DNA of 64,000 nucleotides from Phorcus lineatus (taxonomy: Eukaryota > Mollusca > Gastropoda > Trochida > Trochidae). Under the pieces are notes generated by a model. That model was not told the origin of the DNA, did not search any database, and worked only from the letters and a program-made list of their open reading frames with translations. The stretch lies in the NCBI GenBank assembly GCA_921293015.1, contig OV121091.1, positions 39,478,839 through 39,542,838 on the forward strand, read 5' to 3'. Of this stretch, positions 34,421 through 47,599 are shown in pieces (within the stretch, counting starts at the first letter, position 1; each line of letters opens with the position of its first letter). The translations under genes and the position numbers were made by a program.

Positions 34421-36259
34421 TGTTTTTGGTCTTCTGCTTTCAAGTGGTCATTGTTTTGTACAGTTGGGAGCCCGTGATACCAAAGGTCGAGATAATTTGC
34501 ACAGAAGTGTTAGTTATTATTTACAGGAGATTGATTCTAAGATTTAGGGGAATGTATTTGTTTTATACCTTATCGGAAAAGTACTTTAGTATACAGCGAA
34601 ATCATTTTTGATGATGTACTTAATTCAATCGGTAAAATGTTCCTATAGGTAATGACATAGCCTTTTTCAAAAACAACAAATACCAGTTGAACTTGAAAAC
34701 CTTTCATTAATTGTTTGTTGGCCTTTTATTGCCTTGAGATGTTTTTAGTTTTTGTGAATCTTAAGATAATATCAAGCATGCAACTTGGGTGATACATTGG
34801 TGTCTTATTTATTTCGGTTACGGCGCGGGGGTATGGGGCCTAAGAGATGAGTTGATCCCAAGAAACAAATGGAACCCGGGAGGTGAGGGGTGCCGAAGAA
34901 AATAGGACCCCGGGTATACGTATACGTTCAAGGGACATACCATAACCTCTGTTCAAGACTTGACACAAGGTCTATCAACTTACCATGCGTGGAAATAAAC
35001 ATATTGACACGGTGTTGCTCCTACGTTATATTATATGTTATAAACATTCACCTTAAATATAAACGAATCATCACATTGTATAATTTCGTCTCAAGTAGCA
35101 TTATCTTAAAAGAACATCCAGAATTTTTTCCGAGGATGATTTTACTTCATGAATACTGACAAGATGAATTTATTTCACATATCTTACATCTGAAAATATC
35201 GTGTATCATCCAAAACCGGCATCTTCAGTAGAACAATTGATATCAGCACGATGCATGAAGACGAAATCGTTATTCATTTATCATCATATATAAATCATAT
35301 CAATCTTATCCGACCAATATCTGCATAAAGGCTACATTTCATAAAAAAATGAAATTAATCTTCAATCTCATCAAGAACAAAATATTGCAAATTCTGGAAT
35401 AGGAGGCGGCTAGATCCTAACAATTCGATCTAGAGAGGGCAAGCATGTACCGTTGGTTTGATGTCCGGAACATACATATGCGTCGACAGGAAGTGCTATA
35501 CTAGAACGTCAGTGTTTCACGGAGTTTCCTCATTTCTCGAAACATTGCGCACCGATATGTCGAGACGCTTTTGTGAGTTTCCCGACATAACACACGGATT
35601 AGGTCCTTGATGTAGATACCGCTCACACTATTATCAATGAAATGATAATCTACATAATCTACATTCGATTAAAAAACCTTCTTTCCTGATTTCTAGAGAT
35701 AAAATTGTAGTCCCGAAGTATCGTAACCAAAATGTGACGTCTATTCCATTGTGTGTACGAATGAAACCTAAAACAAGGTCTGTAACTTTAACATGGATAG
35801 GCTCATGTGATCAAATATACTTTGTTTATATAGTTTATTTATGTCTCCTCATATACATACAAATAATTTATAAGTGTACATTATAACATGCATAAGTCCC
35901 CGAAAGGCTACAAGATCGACTACGATAAAAACTACATCACTGCAATAATTGAGTCAATGACACCTTTAAGACGTTCGTGCTCGGAAATCGTATGTTTGCT
36001 ATTGCGTTGTATTGGAACTCTCCACGGTAGAATAACCAGCGAACCAAAGGGAGATTATTAAGCCCAACGCATGTTCCATTCTCATCAAGGGAACGAAATG
36101 AACGCGAATCAGGTAAACCAAATACATCTGTGAAAATCGTTGTTAGTTAGCTCATGAAAATTCCTGATTCAAATTATTCAATTTTCCTTGAAAAGGCCGA
36201 CAGGAACAGAGAAACATAATTGTTCAAACAAATCTGCTGTTTTTCTATAACCGGACAAA
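34421..36259. other. gene desert, no gene seen
   Basis: A small GC-rich patch at 34820-34930 ends with the palindrome GTATACGTATAC. No exon or RNA gene was recognised. Confidence 0.5.
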
Positions 36260-36429
36260 TAAAGAAGTTTGAGATTTTATGCCGACGTGATGACCGTCTT
36301 TGAGAAGCGAGTAACAAATCCCGGCGATATCCTCAAGGTAAAATTAACTATAAGATTGAATTTCTTTAAAGAAAACTGTTGTTCTTTTACGAATACTCGA
36401 AACGCTTGTAAGAGAAGCGACTCACGCAT

Positions 36430-36545
36430 CCGCTTCGGTCGTCTGCTTACGTCCTTCCACGTGACCATACACGTGCGGAGAACGATTCCTATTGGTCAGG
36501 CGCACTGCCGGAAATTAAGCGGCGTTGGCTTGTGACGTCATTGTT
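36430..36545. promoter_or_regulatory. promoter-like cluster: two CACGTG, inverted CCAAT, ETS-like, CRE
   Basis: CACGTG lies at 36458 and 36470 (12 bp apart), ATTGG (CCAAT on the minus strand) at 36491, CCGGAAA near 36508 and TGACGTCA at 36533. This mix is usual for a CpG-type, possibly bidirectional, promoter. On the plus strand an ATG in good context at 36554 opens only 14 codons. On the minus strand an open frame runs from 36468 to 36277. Neither product is recognised. Confidence 0.35.
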
Positions 36546-36600
36546 TGGACACCATGATTACTTCTTCAAAGAAGGCTAGAAGACATGTTTTATCGTAACC

Positions 36601-39600
36601 TGAGCCACAGGCCTACAGTTTTAAGACGAATATTCTGAACATTTCACGTTAGTGGGCATTTACTGTTGATCATATGTTGAAAACACAGATCCGTGCCCAT
36701 GTTTTTGCAGCTTAACGATTTGGTTCTGGTCGAGTTCTTGACAACTTTAGAGGCTGTGTGGACAAGAGTCCTGTGGATTTGACAAGGAAAAGAAAAACAG
36801 CTTAAGGGTGCCGCCGAGTTTATTATTGGGGTTCCCCAGATCATATATCACATGATCGGAAAGTCTAATGTATCATGGACATCAGATTTGTTACAGATTT
36901 ATTTTGTAAATATTTAAATATTCTTGTAGTAACACGATCAGAACAAAAGGATCAGTGCCACCTTTGTTCAAATCAATGTGTCAATTTTGATTTAATATGG
37001 TTATTATGTTCATGTACTCGAGTGCGTGTAGTTGATTATTATTGCTTCTTAAATGTTATCATTACCGTGCTCTTTCAAAACTTTATATCCACTATCTCTT
37101 ACACTTTAAAGTATTTTTGTTGTGATTTATTCATTCAAAGACAGTTTAAAATATCAATTGATGCGTTTCAGATTCAGTAAAACGTTTGAAGAATTTATCT
37201 TTCTCATTTTATACAATTCTTTTGTAGTCTGTGATTTTGCGTGTTCGCTATTTTTCATGTAAAGTAAATGCATGTGTATGTAAGAAATTAAATAAAAACC
37301 GATATTTTCTTATTTCTTCATTTTTGGTTCATTCTACCTAAATGATTAACTACAATTTAAACAGCAGGCATGATGACGGTTCATAAGAAAATGTTAATTG
37401 AATATTTAGTAGCCTGCAGTATATAGCGTTTTATAAAATTCGTTCGTCTAACTACCTCATGGCCGCTGTGTCCCATGTTATACAGTAATTGTTAGAATTG
37501 ACGAGAGCAAACTTTATGTAAAATATGCACGAGTATAACACATTGTTATTGTAATATTTTCCTGACACAGTACAAAATTTAGTGATATTAAATTTATTAT
37601 TACTATGAACTTTTTTATCTGACTTGACTTATTTATTGACTTATTATCTACATGGGGGAAACCTGGATCTGGATGTCTAATGATGGGACAGAGCCAGACA
37701 TTCCCTTCAGGCATAACAACTGTTTGCAGTTCACACAGGTTCAAGTTTAAAGAACAAACATACCTTTTCTTTATGTCTCACTTGTCAAAAGCAACAAGGT
37801 AACGAAACAACGATGTCAGTACTTCATACACAAATATAATCTAATATATTGATAATTCAACCTAATGATACCAGAAAAGGGATAAAATCTGTAACAACAT
37901 ACTCAAAAAGCTGTATTTTTCTGAAAAATTAATCATATCCAATAAAGACCAATCAACAATAACAAACACCTTTAAAGTGAACCAATATAAGGGTAAAGTT
38001 GAATAAATAGAAAGACAACATATTTGGTTATCTAATGAAGAAGGTGCATTTAAAGTGGTAATGACTGGTTACTCTTAAAAGCTCTAATGTCATAACTAGA
38101 TATACATCAATGGCATAATAATCATGTTCAATTGTTCATCGTCTGACCGTCTGCAGGTCCAAATCAGCGGCACAAGTTCGAATCTCTCTTAGCATTAGAA
38201 TAACCTCAATAGAGTGGTAAACAGCAGTACTAGTGTAGTGTGGTTCTTACGACTATCTAAAAAAGTATGTCTTACAGTGTTTCGTACCTATGGGCCAATC
38301 ATCGGCTCCCTAAAAAACCCTCGTGTTCACCCAATGATGAGAACGAACGATACAATCACATCAGACACCGGCATCCCTCTTACCATTATTTACATTTACA
38401 TATATCATATTATATATTTACCTTTTCATGTAAATATCTTATCTTAAAAAAAACATTATTTTTAAAAATATATTTTATGTATACTACCATTTGGTTTTTT
38501 ATTTTAGCTAATAGTGGGTATTAATTTTTACAATCAGTCTCTCATAACCCTGCACGGGTGGCTCATTGTTTTAAGAGTATATATTTATTTGTCTATTTTA
38601 TTGTAAATCTATTAGGTGAGACTTTGATAAAACATCTGTCTGTCTACCATACCCATGCCTGATCGATATCGATGTGTCATATAACACGGTTTGCATTCAT
38701 GATCGATCTTTCATTGGAACCTCAATCCTGATCGCAACGCTACGCGATTGATTGCACATCAGTGGGTAGGTAATGTACTCATGTATCACAAAACTGATAA
38801 TGTTATTTATGGTATGTTTTGTAAACAATATCTCATGATTTAGAATTTGTATATTTCAAGAGTATTAAAAAGAAACCAGATGTAGACAATGAGCCCTACA
38901 ATATATTGTATCTAGGTAAATATCCTTCGAGACCTCTATCATATATTTCCATAGATTAAAATATAGCTTTTTGAATGAGATTGATATGAATGCCTTGTGT
39001 TGAATTCACGCGAATATAGTTCTTTCTGAAGCATTGTTTTGAATCGTGTTTTACATAGGCTGTATTGGTGGCTATATAAATAACGATATGAAATTATCGT
39101 CAAACATTATTATAGTATTTCTCTCCTTCCTTTTCTTTTTTCAATCAGTATGCCGAAAGCGAGCAGTGCATGTTTTACAGTACTATTGTTCAGGTGCCTG
39201 GTTGTTTATCATACATGCCTTATAAGATCAATTACAAAGATAAGGAAGCAAGTTTTTCCTAACGAGAATTTTATTTAATGCCTTGAAAATAATTTTGAAT
39301 AGTGAGATGGGGAATATAAATTCGATGTTTTAATAAACAATAATTTTAGAATCACTAAGTTGTAACATGTCCGTCTTTTGAAGCGGAAGTGGTGTGTATT
39401 GTTAAAGGTTTTCGTATTTTAGTTCGTTAGTCTTTTTATGAAGGCGAAAGTTGCTTTATAACAATAATGAATGGTTAAGAAACAGTTGTATTTTATCTTC
39501 CCAGAGACGCCTTAAAAATAACCATTAGCTCGTAACTCTTCACCAAGTAAACCTGTGCATAGTTAGATATGTTGTTTGGTTGTTATTTTGCTACTGATAA

Positions 39601-41150
39601 ATTTACACACAAGAGGCAGTTGGTACAGGGGTTATCTTTAAATCTGCATAGTTTGATAGAGATGTTAGGCAAATTTGTGATTTTATCGATTTAGATGGAA
39701 CATATAAGGTAGCCCTAATTAGCCAAAAGTTGTTATGAATTTTATATGAATTTCTTTAATGAGCTTTTTACTCTATCAAAATATTTCATGCAAAAGTAGG
39801 GCTTAGCAAATTTCGTTTTTTTAAAAAGATAGAAAACAAATGTCTTTAGACAATGGAGCCGATTGTTACTATTTTTGTCGAAGTGCGACTAGTGTTCATT
39901 GTAAAGTCAGCACAAAAAGGAAGAGGTTTTGTCAAATACAGTGAAATGAGCAAAATATTTGTCAATGTGCATGCTTTGAAGACCACAAAAGGTACTAACT
40001 GGAGATGGTTTCCCTAGAATGATATATGCAATATTTCGTCAACATAGCTTTCTTCTTTAAATGAAAAAGTTGCTCCAACAATTATACTAGATGATATATT
40101 GTTTGTAAATATGAAGTAGAAACAACCAGAGAGATTTCAGTGGGTGTATCCGTGCTCAATGCTTTAGGCAATGTTTTCTTCCCGGGTTTTAGGTAACCAG
40201 TAGACCTACTTTATTTTTCTAAATTATGAAGATAAGGTTAATGACATTTGAATTTCTTACTATGACTTTGCAAATCTAAATAAGTCTCTCATAAATTAGT
40301 CATGCCTCCATAACATATTATCTCATATAAACATAACGTGTATGTGTAAGGGTTGGTGACGTCTGTGTCGAAGGTTTTTAATAATCAGAAATCTCCTTTG
40401 CTGTATTTAGATGGGTCTCTTGTTTGCATGGGCAGAAATCCTCACATGTTTCATGAATTCCTCTTATCTATATGAAAATACTAAATTCTAAATTTAGCAA
40501 TATTAAGTACTTCTGATAGCATTATTCGATACAGTATATTTGATAACGTGAAAAGTCACGGTGAATGAATTGACGGTCGGAGAAAAGCCAATCATGTTTT
40601 CCCGCTACTATCTGTTGAAAGTATGAAAATTTTAAGTTTTTCATTTTAAATGAGCACTTTACATATGCATTCATGATAATGAAAATCCTTCATACATTAT
40701 GTTTTCAAACCCCGATGTGAATTACTATCCTGATATTGAATTTAATCCTAACACTGCACGTTAAAACTAAGTACGCCAGTTTGACAAAACTATAACGATC
40801 ATATTTCAGCATCAGATATACCGGCATAAACACATGACAGATTGTTAAATCTAATCATGTAAACCCTCTGCATGAAAAAAGTGATTGAGAGGCTCGTATT
40901 GCTGGAAATACTTTATATTAAATACACAGTGATTTATTGATATTCATAGATGAACTCGTTAAGCAGTCTGGGGAAATTATTCATCGTTAAAACGAAATTA
41001 GCAGGACAAAACAGGCAGGTAAAATGTTACCTATAATGTGGGCCCTCCCACTGGTGTCGCAGTCCGAATTTTAATTCCTTATTCATAGAGCCCGTAGATT
41101 TATAAAATGAACTCATATTCACCTAACAGCGCAATTACCTGTTAAATTAT
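36601..41150. other. gene desert, no gene seen
   Basis: About 4.5 kb of A+T-rich sequence with no supported exon. A B-box-like AAGTTCGAATCTC near 38173 may be a SINE scrap. CAGGTA at 41016 and TACCTG at 41136 flank the next island. Confidence 0.5.
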
Positions 41151-41520
41151 CAAAGTGGATCTCCGCCGAGTTCGTCAATTAACTTCAAGGCAATCAAACC
41201 ATTACTTTAAACCATCGAAGCATGCGAATGCTGACATTTCACGCGCTACTAACGCACGCGCAGAGCGTGACGATGAAGCGGAACGATACGACGTCGTAAC
41301 AATAGCGACTTCTGTCCACGGCTTCAAGGGTACTCTGATAGTATCGCTCCTCCCGAGATGGGGCAATTTTCTGTTAGGCCTCCATGGGCCCGATATTTGT
41401 GATATGTGTTCCCCAACGGTTCCCAAGACAATAAGCCATCTGGCCATGCACGCGGCATGCTATTGTAACGGTCTCCTGTATGCACAAACTCCGTTACCGC
41501 TAGCTATAGTTTAACAGATC
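41150..41520. other. CpG-containing island with a 119-codon open frame
   Basis: A plus-strand frame runs 41155-41514 and a minus-strand frame 41202-41447; both are open because the patch is GC-richer. Neither translation shows a domain, signal peptide or regular pattern. A conserved non-coding element is as likely as a gene. Confidence 0.25.
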
Positions 41521-41789
41521 GTGGTTAGGTAACGAATTTCCTAAAATCAACAAAATGTATTTATTTGTTTTTTTCTTTTAATCTGATTATTAGAGGTATT
41601 TATACTTTATGTGGTTTAGTCAATTCGGAGGGAGTGTACATAAAAGCACCAAAAGTTCCGACTCATATAACTTTTACAACTTGCACAATGTTTTTAACCT
41701 ATAAAGTCATGGTTTGAAAGATGTTAACTTCTCGATATTCAATTCCAATTTTTGCACAGAGTCATTTATACTAAAAAAAGAATTATTGA

Positions 41790-42300
41790 AAATGAATTTG
41801 ATTGATAAAAAATGGTGCTTCTTCTGTGGTTATCATTCTGAGAGCACTTTACCATGTATATTGGGAATGTTGTGAAACAACCAAATTTTGGGGTGATTTA
41901 GAAATTTGGATCAATAATTTCTTTTCACACAAGGTAAAGTTTACCAAACACCTGATTTGGTTTGGTACATTTCATAGAAATGCCTCATAAATCCAAATAA
42001 TTATCTCTGCTACAAAATACATCCATATATGTAACATTAAAAGTTTAATTCCAAAAATCAATAACTATACAAAGATACTAAGACAAATCTTCTCGCTAGA
42101 GAAGAAAAACAATCATTCTGAAAACTTCATAAAAAAATGGTCTTCACTCATTCCACCTCAGCAGCCAATTGATGTTTGATACTTGCCTAATATACATATA
42201 TACCTTTGACAACATTTTGATACTCATGTATACTGTTGACTGTATTTTGATGTAACCACGGAAACAAAAAAAGGGATAATAACAAAATATAAAAAACCTT
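41790..42300 (+). mobile_element. 5'-truncated LINE 3' end (L1/Tx1-like)
   Basis: The translation holds the C-terminal signature of LINE ORF2: KWCFFCGYHSES in one frame, then LYHVYWECCETTKFWGDLEI then WINNF in a second frame, so there is a frameshift near 41850. After a stop at 41990 the similarity continues in the same style to IKKWSSLIPPQQ and a stop at 42179. Only the last few hundred bases of the element survive, so it is a dead copy. The 3' limit is approximate. Confidence 0.72.
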
Positions 42301-42819
42301 TTACAACTCATATGAATAAGTATACATATAGAACATCGAACAAACAGTTCGCCAAATAAATGATACTCAGTTTGAGAGATGGCTTCTTAAGATGGCGGAA
42401 TGGAAACGATGAGCGCGAAATTATGTACAATATTTTCATATGTGATTCAATGAACAGATAAAATGCAGTTGAAAGATAATGAGAATCTCATATTTTTGTG
42501 AGTCTGTTCAACAATTCACTGTGAATCCTGAAAAGAGATGTATTTTTGGCATTTACTAGTTTATTAAAATCACATATACCATTGTATGTACAAAACCTCC
42601 TTTACAACTTACGGTAGTTCTTAAATCATTTGCTTGTTGTGACAAAAAAATCTTTCTTTCCTTCAAATGATACACCTTTGCATGTTTACGAAATTTTAAT
42701 AAATTTATTTTGTTTTAAATAAATTTTTCAACGTAAATCACAAGCAATAGTGTCAACCGGTATCAATGTGGTGACAGAGATTTGAAGTGTCGTATTTGTT
42801 ATACGTGCATAGTTTTAAA

Positions 42820-42935
42820 CAAGGATACTAAAATAAGAACTGGGACGATTTTTATGATAAACATTTTACATTTTTTTAATAAGGAGACTAAAATAAGAAT
42901 TTGTACTATTTTCATAAATGACATTTTATTCCTTT
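42820..42935 (+). repeat. tandem duplication of about 59 bp
   Basis: AAGGATACTAAAATAAGAAC near 42821 and AAGGAGACTAAAATAAGAAT near 42880 begin two units that continue in parallel (ATTTTTATGATAAACATTTTA and ATTTTCATAAATGACATTTTA). Confidence 0.7.
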
Positions 42936-43439
42936 TGAGGCAAGTGGTGACAACGACTTTAGAATCTTTGTAAAATGATAAACTTTACAGAAGAATAAGT
43001 TGTATATCCATTAAAAATAATCTTCACTCTTCATGGGTGATACATGTACTTCTAAAATGCCTACCAAGAGTCTTAATGGTCTACATGTTATTCAGAGGGA
43101 AATATTGCAAAATTGTAATATTCGCTCTGCTGAGTTAACTTCTGTTTATCATAAAACTCATTCAGCTATAAAAAAAAAATTACATTATGTAGCAAGATAA
43201 GTGGCGGTTACTTCTACTAGGATAAATGCAGGATTCCATGATTTACTCATATAACTTAACACCATAAATTTATTAGAATAATATTTTCCCACGTGTTGCA
43301 TAATTATTGCTTGTTGAATTCTGAGATCACCACCCATTCATCTTAATTATATCTGAAGCATCCACTGATGAACTCTATTCTTCCAACATCATTAGAAGGA
43401 CGGGTTCCTTCAGTAAAGTGTTCAATTTGTCTTCGTTAA

Positions 43440-44430
43440 GGGAGGGGGACAATGGCGATAGAGAAACGCATTAGCGGATTAGTTCAGTAGTATTTAACAC
43501 AATATCTGATGAGGCCCAAAAATGGGTTCTTTTTACTGAAATATTCTCCTAAAATTCAAAATAATTGGTGAAAGAGGCTTAAGCAATATGTTTTTGAAAC
43601 CCAAACACAATCCCATAGAGTCTATTGTTCACGCCCGCGAAGCTTTTTAAACGTCCAATCTCGTTGTTTGGTTCTGATTACGTTAGGAAACTACACACTG
43701 ATACAATGAGCGAATTAGGGACAATGCTAATTCAGCGGATTGTGTTCTTCTTTATTTTTTGTACCATTCAGGACCCTTCATTAGCTTGATATTGCCGTTT
43801 AATAATAGTTTGTTTTCGATATGTAACTGAAAATTAATCAAGGGTGAAATTAGCAAGAGAAGTAATGAGAAAAGTGAAATCCTTTCTCCAGAGAGCTGCT
43901 CAAATACGAAGCGCCGAAGTGATACATCGCCCCAACCCCCGCTATTGTTTCCTTTGGAAACTCTGCCAATTTATGAAACATAGCAGTCTTATGATGTCGT
44001 TGAACTCATTATTAACAATCAGAAGGCATTATTCGGGGACTAAACTGCTTCGCGGGGACACAATTGGAGCACAAACATCACACGAAAAAGCGAACTGCTA
44101 CTTTGTGTCGGCGACACTGGACAATCGGCGAGATTCAAATCCCTCATTGATTTTCACTTCAACGCCATTTGCACGCTTTTACAGGCTCTTTTTATAAGAA
44201 AAAATCCTCAATATCTAATCGCTTTAGTCCGTCCTTCTCGGAAGAGCCTATTGTGACATTAGTTAAATTAACGATGAACACTTCGACATGAACAGTCTCG
44301 GTCTTAACCAGGTGTCTGTCATCTAGATCGATAGTCACGTGAAAGTCACGTGATGAAAATACCGTTAAGATGTCTTGGGGGAGGTCAAGATGATTAGACG
44401 TCACCATCTTTGTTTCGAAGTTCATGTTTG
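43440..44430. promoter_or_regulatory. candidate conserved non-coding island
   Basis: Higher-complexity sequence with GACAATGGCGATAG near 43449, GGGACAATGCTAATTC near 43719 and two CACGTG words at 44336 and 44347 exactly 11 bp apart. CAGGTG lies at 44310. The 117-codon frame at 43844-44197 and the 77-codon minus frame at 44192-44425 show no domain. Confidence 0.28.
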
Positions 44431-45238
44431 CAAAAGAGTAAACGAGAATCGGGAGATGGGATTTTGGTGTAAAAGATATTTCTCTAAAAAAATTCTACAT
44501 GCCCGTTTTGATCTGATCATCACATGTCGACAAACAAAACGTTAACTGACATTCAATTTACAATCTCATTTCTGCACGATTTTATCTGTTTTTGTTTTCA
44601 TTAAAAAGAAGTGCAAACCTTAATTCATATTATTAAAATATTCAAAGAAATCCCCTCACTCTTATCACAAGTTTTCAAATAGAAACAGAATTTACAGCAT
44701 TTCATCTATGCACTATCAAAATTAGATTATTTGTGAGTTTATAACAATGTTATTATTTCAACGTAAATCTGTTATGGAAGAAAGACTTTTAAAAAGTCCT
44801 AACAATGCATATTTAACAGATGTACATGTCAATTACTCTCACTACACAGATATTACCCTATACATATTAAGTTGTAAATACACATGTGTTACAATTCTGT
44901 TGACATTAGTTGAAAACAAACGTGTCAACAGATATAGTCTTGCATTGTCATGAAAATGTTTTAATTGAAATATGACAAGTAACAAGAACTCATTTGTTTC
45001 TTTAAAATAAATACCGAATCTTCATCTAAATATTATAATTGTGTTATAAACTCATTTTACATTTATTTGGGACATATTATTGCAAATACTTTACAACCAA
45101 TTATTTTCAAATCATAAGGCTTGTAAACTCTACTAAATATGCATTTTTAACATTTTGAATTATGAAAATAAATGTTACTGCTATTTACCAAGAATTTGAT
45201 CCAAATCATAACATTATTATTCATCGTGTCATCATCAT

Positions 45239-45739
45239 TCAAAAATATACATGTACATATACGTGTACGTCACACATAAGCCCGTTGTATTGACAGATCT
45301 GTAACTGATAAACTGTGCAGATAAATCGAGAGAAAATCGGCTTAAGCTCTCCTGACAGAAGAGTTTCCATCTTACAATAGAGACAGAGAAGCCCGCTATG
45401 ACGCTTCCTAACATCAGCAATCTCTTCACCTGAACAGCAGCCATTAAACGCTTCGACAGCTTCTGCAGCAACGTGAAAGGGTCCAGATAATGTGGAATAA
45501 CACAGAGGGCGGGAGATCAGAGGGACCGACTCGCTGGCTGGGTAATAACAGGACCCACTGTCATCCCGTGATGGACACATCAAAATATAATCAACGATCC
45601 CGTGAAAAATCGTGTGACGATGCCATCTGGACACTTCATATAACTGTATCGGACAACAGAGGTGCACTGATAACCAACTGTCATTGAGGGAAAACATGAA
45701 TATCAGGACAACACTGTCCTCGTGATAAAGTCTGGACAT
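45239..45739 (-). other. 166-codon open frame, product unknown, coding status doubtful
   Basis: This is the longest ATG-to-stop frame in the window. The translation is rich in Cys, His, Ser and Tyr, with no signal peptide, membrane segment, zinc-finger spacing or known domain. The lower end runs into TACATGTACATATACGTGTA-type simple sequence. Two other frames across the same patch are also open, as in GC-richer non-coding DNA. Confidence 0.2.
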
Positions 45740-46689
45740 GATGGTGGAACTGTCGTTGGTATAGAAACTGATTTGATCATTGTCGTATCATACGTGAATA
45801 ATGATTTTTAGACAGTGATATTAGGGTGATAAAGGTCCTTTAACGGCTGTAATCATGTATTTGGTTCTTCTAATGCTTCCGTTATACCTTCAAACTTCCT
45901 TGTATACTTTAGTTGTTTACTAAAGTACATCGTTAAGTTCTATACTGTAAAATATCATTAAAACGCCTTGAAAGAACTTGAATTTATTTTTAAAATAAGC
46001 TCATTCACACTATACATATTATTAAGTTTAGATTCAAACGTGTACCATGGCCGCTTAAAGACAGAAGAATTTTTATCATTAAAATCATACCAACGCAATA
46101 AATTAAAAGGTAGAAACTTATACATATTTGCTCGTATTTAAACGCCATTTACATCGACGGTGTTGGTGTAAGACAGGGGTTCTCTTAGCAAATACTTTCT
46201 GTAGACAATTTAATATCAGGCCACTTATCAATTCGTGTTTATCTTAACGGTAACCTAAGTTCTTGACATACATGTGGTTTAAAAGTCAAGCTTCATTCGA
46301 ATACCTTTTGTTCCTTGGACGAAAGTTTGGTTCCTTTTAATACACCTTAGTTAAAAACTTTCATTGAGGACAAATTCAAACACATCTTCTGTTCAAGAGC
46401 CACTGACATTTATATAGTATGGAAGAAAATGAAACATAGGTTGCTTAAAGAGTGTTCATATTGTTGGTTGAAAAGTAATCTGCTTTTGTTCTTTACACGT
46501 ACATATACAATGAAACGAGGAAAACCAATGATATTAATGATGAAGAGTACATGTATCTTTATATCTAAACCCTGCTCGGTGCTTTACCGAAGAATTTATC
46601 AACAAAGTTTACAATCAGTAAATAAATAACATATAGACCATGAGACATAAAAATCAGACATTGTAAGATGGTCATACATTGTTTGGAAC

Positions 46690-47005
46690 AATGGCCTCGA
46701 GTTGGTCAGCTTATGGTATGGTCAGTGATGGTGATGTTGAATATGAGTTCGAATCCCGCAAGATAAGCGACACGATTAAGTAGAGGTGAGGTGAGGCGAT
46801 GTGGGGATTTTATGTTGCTTTCAAGAGTATTTCACTTATATCGCGGCTGCTAGTATTACTGCAGGGAGAAGGTCCGCAACACTATTGTGGTTATGCATTG
46901 CGGTGAAACCTGCGAGCATCGGCTGGAAACGATTAAGTAGAAGAATGTGTACTATTGCAGTTAATGTGATCCCAGATTTAACATTGCTGCATTTGTTCAC
47001 TATAT
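46690..47005 (+). repeat. tRNA-derived SINE, near full length
   Basis: A-box-like GTTGGTCAGCTTATGG (about 46701) and B-box-like GAGTTCGAATCCCGC (46745-46759) form a tRNA-like head. The body TTTATGTTGCTTTCAAGAGT then ATTTCACTTATATCGCGG resembles gastropod SINE cores. The tail AATGTGTACTATTGCAGTTA is shared with 6896-6924. Confidence 0.7.
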
Positions 47006-47027
47006 AAATGGCATGCATTTCTAAAAA

Positions 47028-47049
47028 CAGACAGACAGACAGACAGATA
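47028..47049. repeat. (ACAG)n microsatellite
   Basis: AACAGACAGACAGACAGACA, ending GATAG, lies directly after the SINE. Confidence 0.9.
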
Positions 47050-47222
47050 GTTTATTAAAGTCTCACCACATTACATGATAAAAACAGTGTACGAGTAACT
47101 AAGCTTTAATCACTATGGTAACCAAACACGTTGCAGGGGAGCGTAAAGAGGTTACATAATTACACAATTAATACGTTAGTCAATAATCCCATCTCCTCCA
47201 TCTTGTAGTCGTCTTCGTTTTA

Positions 47223-47560
47223 CCCCACATTATAAATATGCAACATATGTAATTCAGCAATCTGTATATCCATTTACTTATTTGTTTCAGAAATTATTGT
47301 TATATATGTGGGTATGTTGTTTTCTCCCACATTTGAAGTATGCAGCATATGCTATACAGCAATCTGAATATCCATTTACGTATTTGTTTCAGAATTTTTT
47401 TTACATATGTGGGTATATTTTTTTCTACCACATTATAAGTATGCAGCATATGCTATACAGCAATCTGTTTATCCATTAACTTATTTGTTTCAGACATTCT
47501 TGTTACATATGTGGGTATGTTGTTTTCTCCCACATTATAAGTATGCAACATACGTTATTC
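47223..47560 (+). repeat. minisatellite, 102-bp unit, about 3.3 copies
   Basis: CCCACATT-type starts recur at 47224, 47326, about 47427 and 47529. Each unit carries AGCAATCTG, ATCCATTTAC, TTATTTGTTTCAG and ACATATGTGGGTATGTTG. As 102 is divisible by three, frames stay open across units; no protein is implied. Confidence 0.88.
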
Positions 47561-47599
47561 CACAAAATAAGTTACGTGGTCCTAAACGATAAATCTGAT

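Noticed and set aside
41155-41514. 119-codon plus frame as a real gene
   Set aside because: No domain, no codon pattern distinct from the antisense frame and no supporting splice sites; kept only as an open patch.
46745-46759. tRNA gene suggested by GAGTTCGAATCCCGC
   Set aside because: No acceptor-stem pairing or anticodon arm could be drawn; the match to the SINE at 6795-6960 explains it better.
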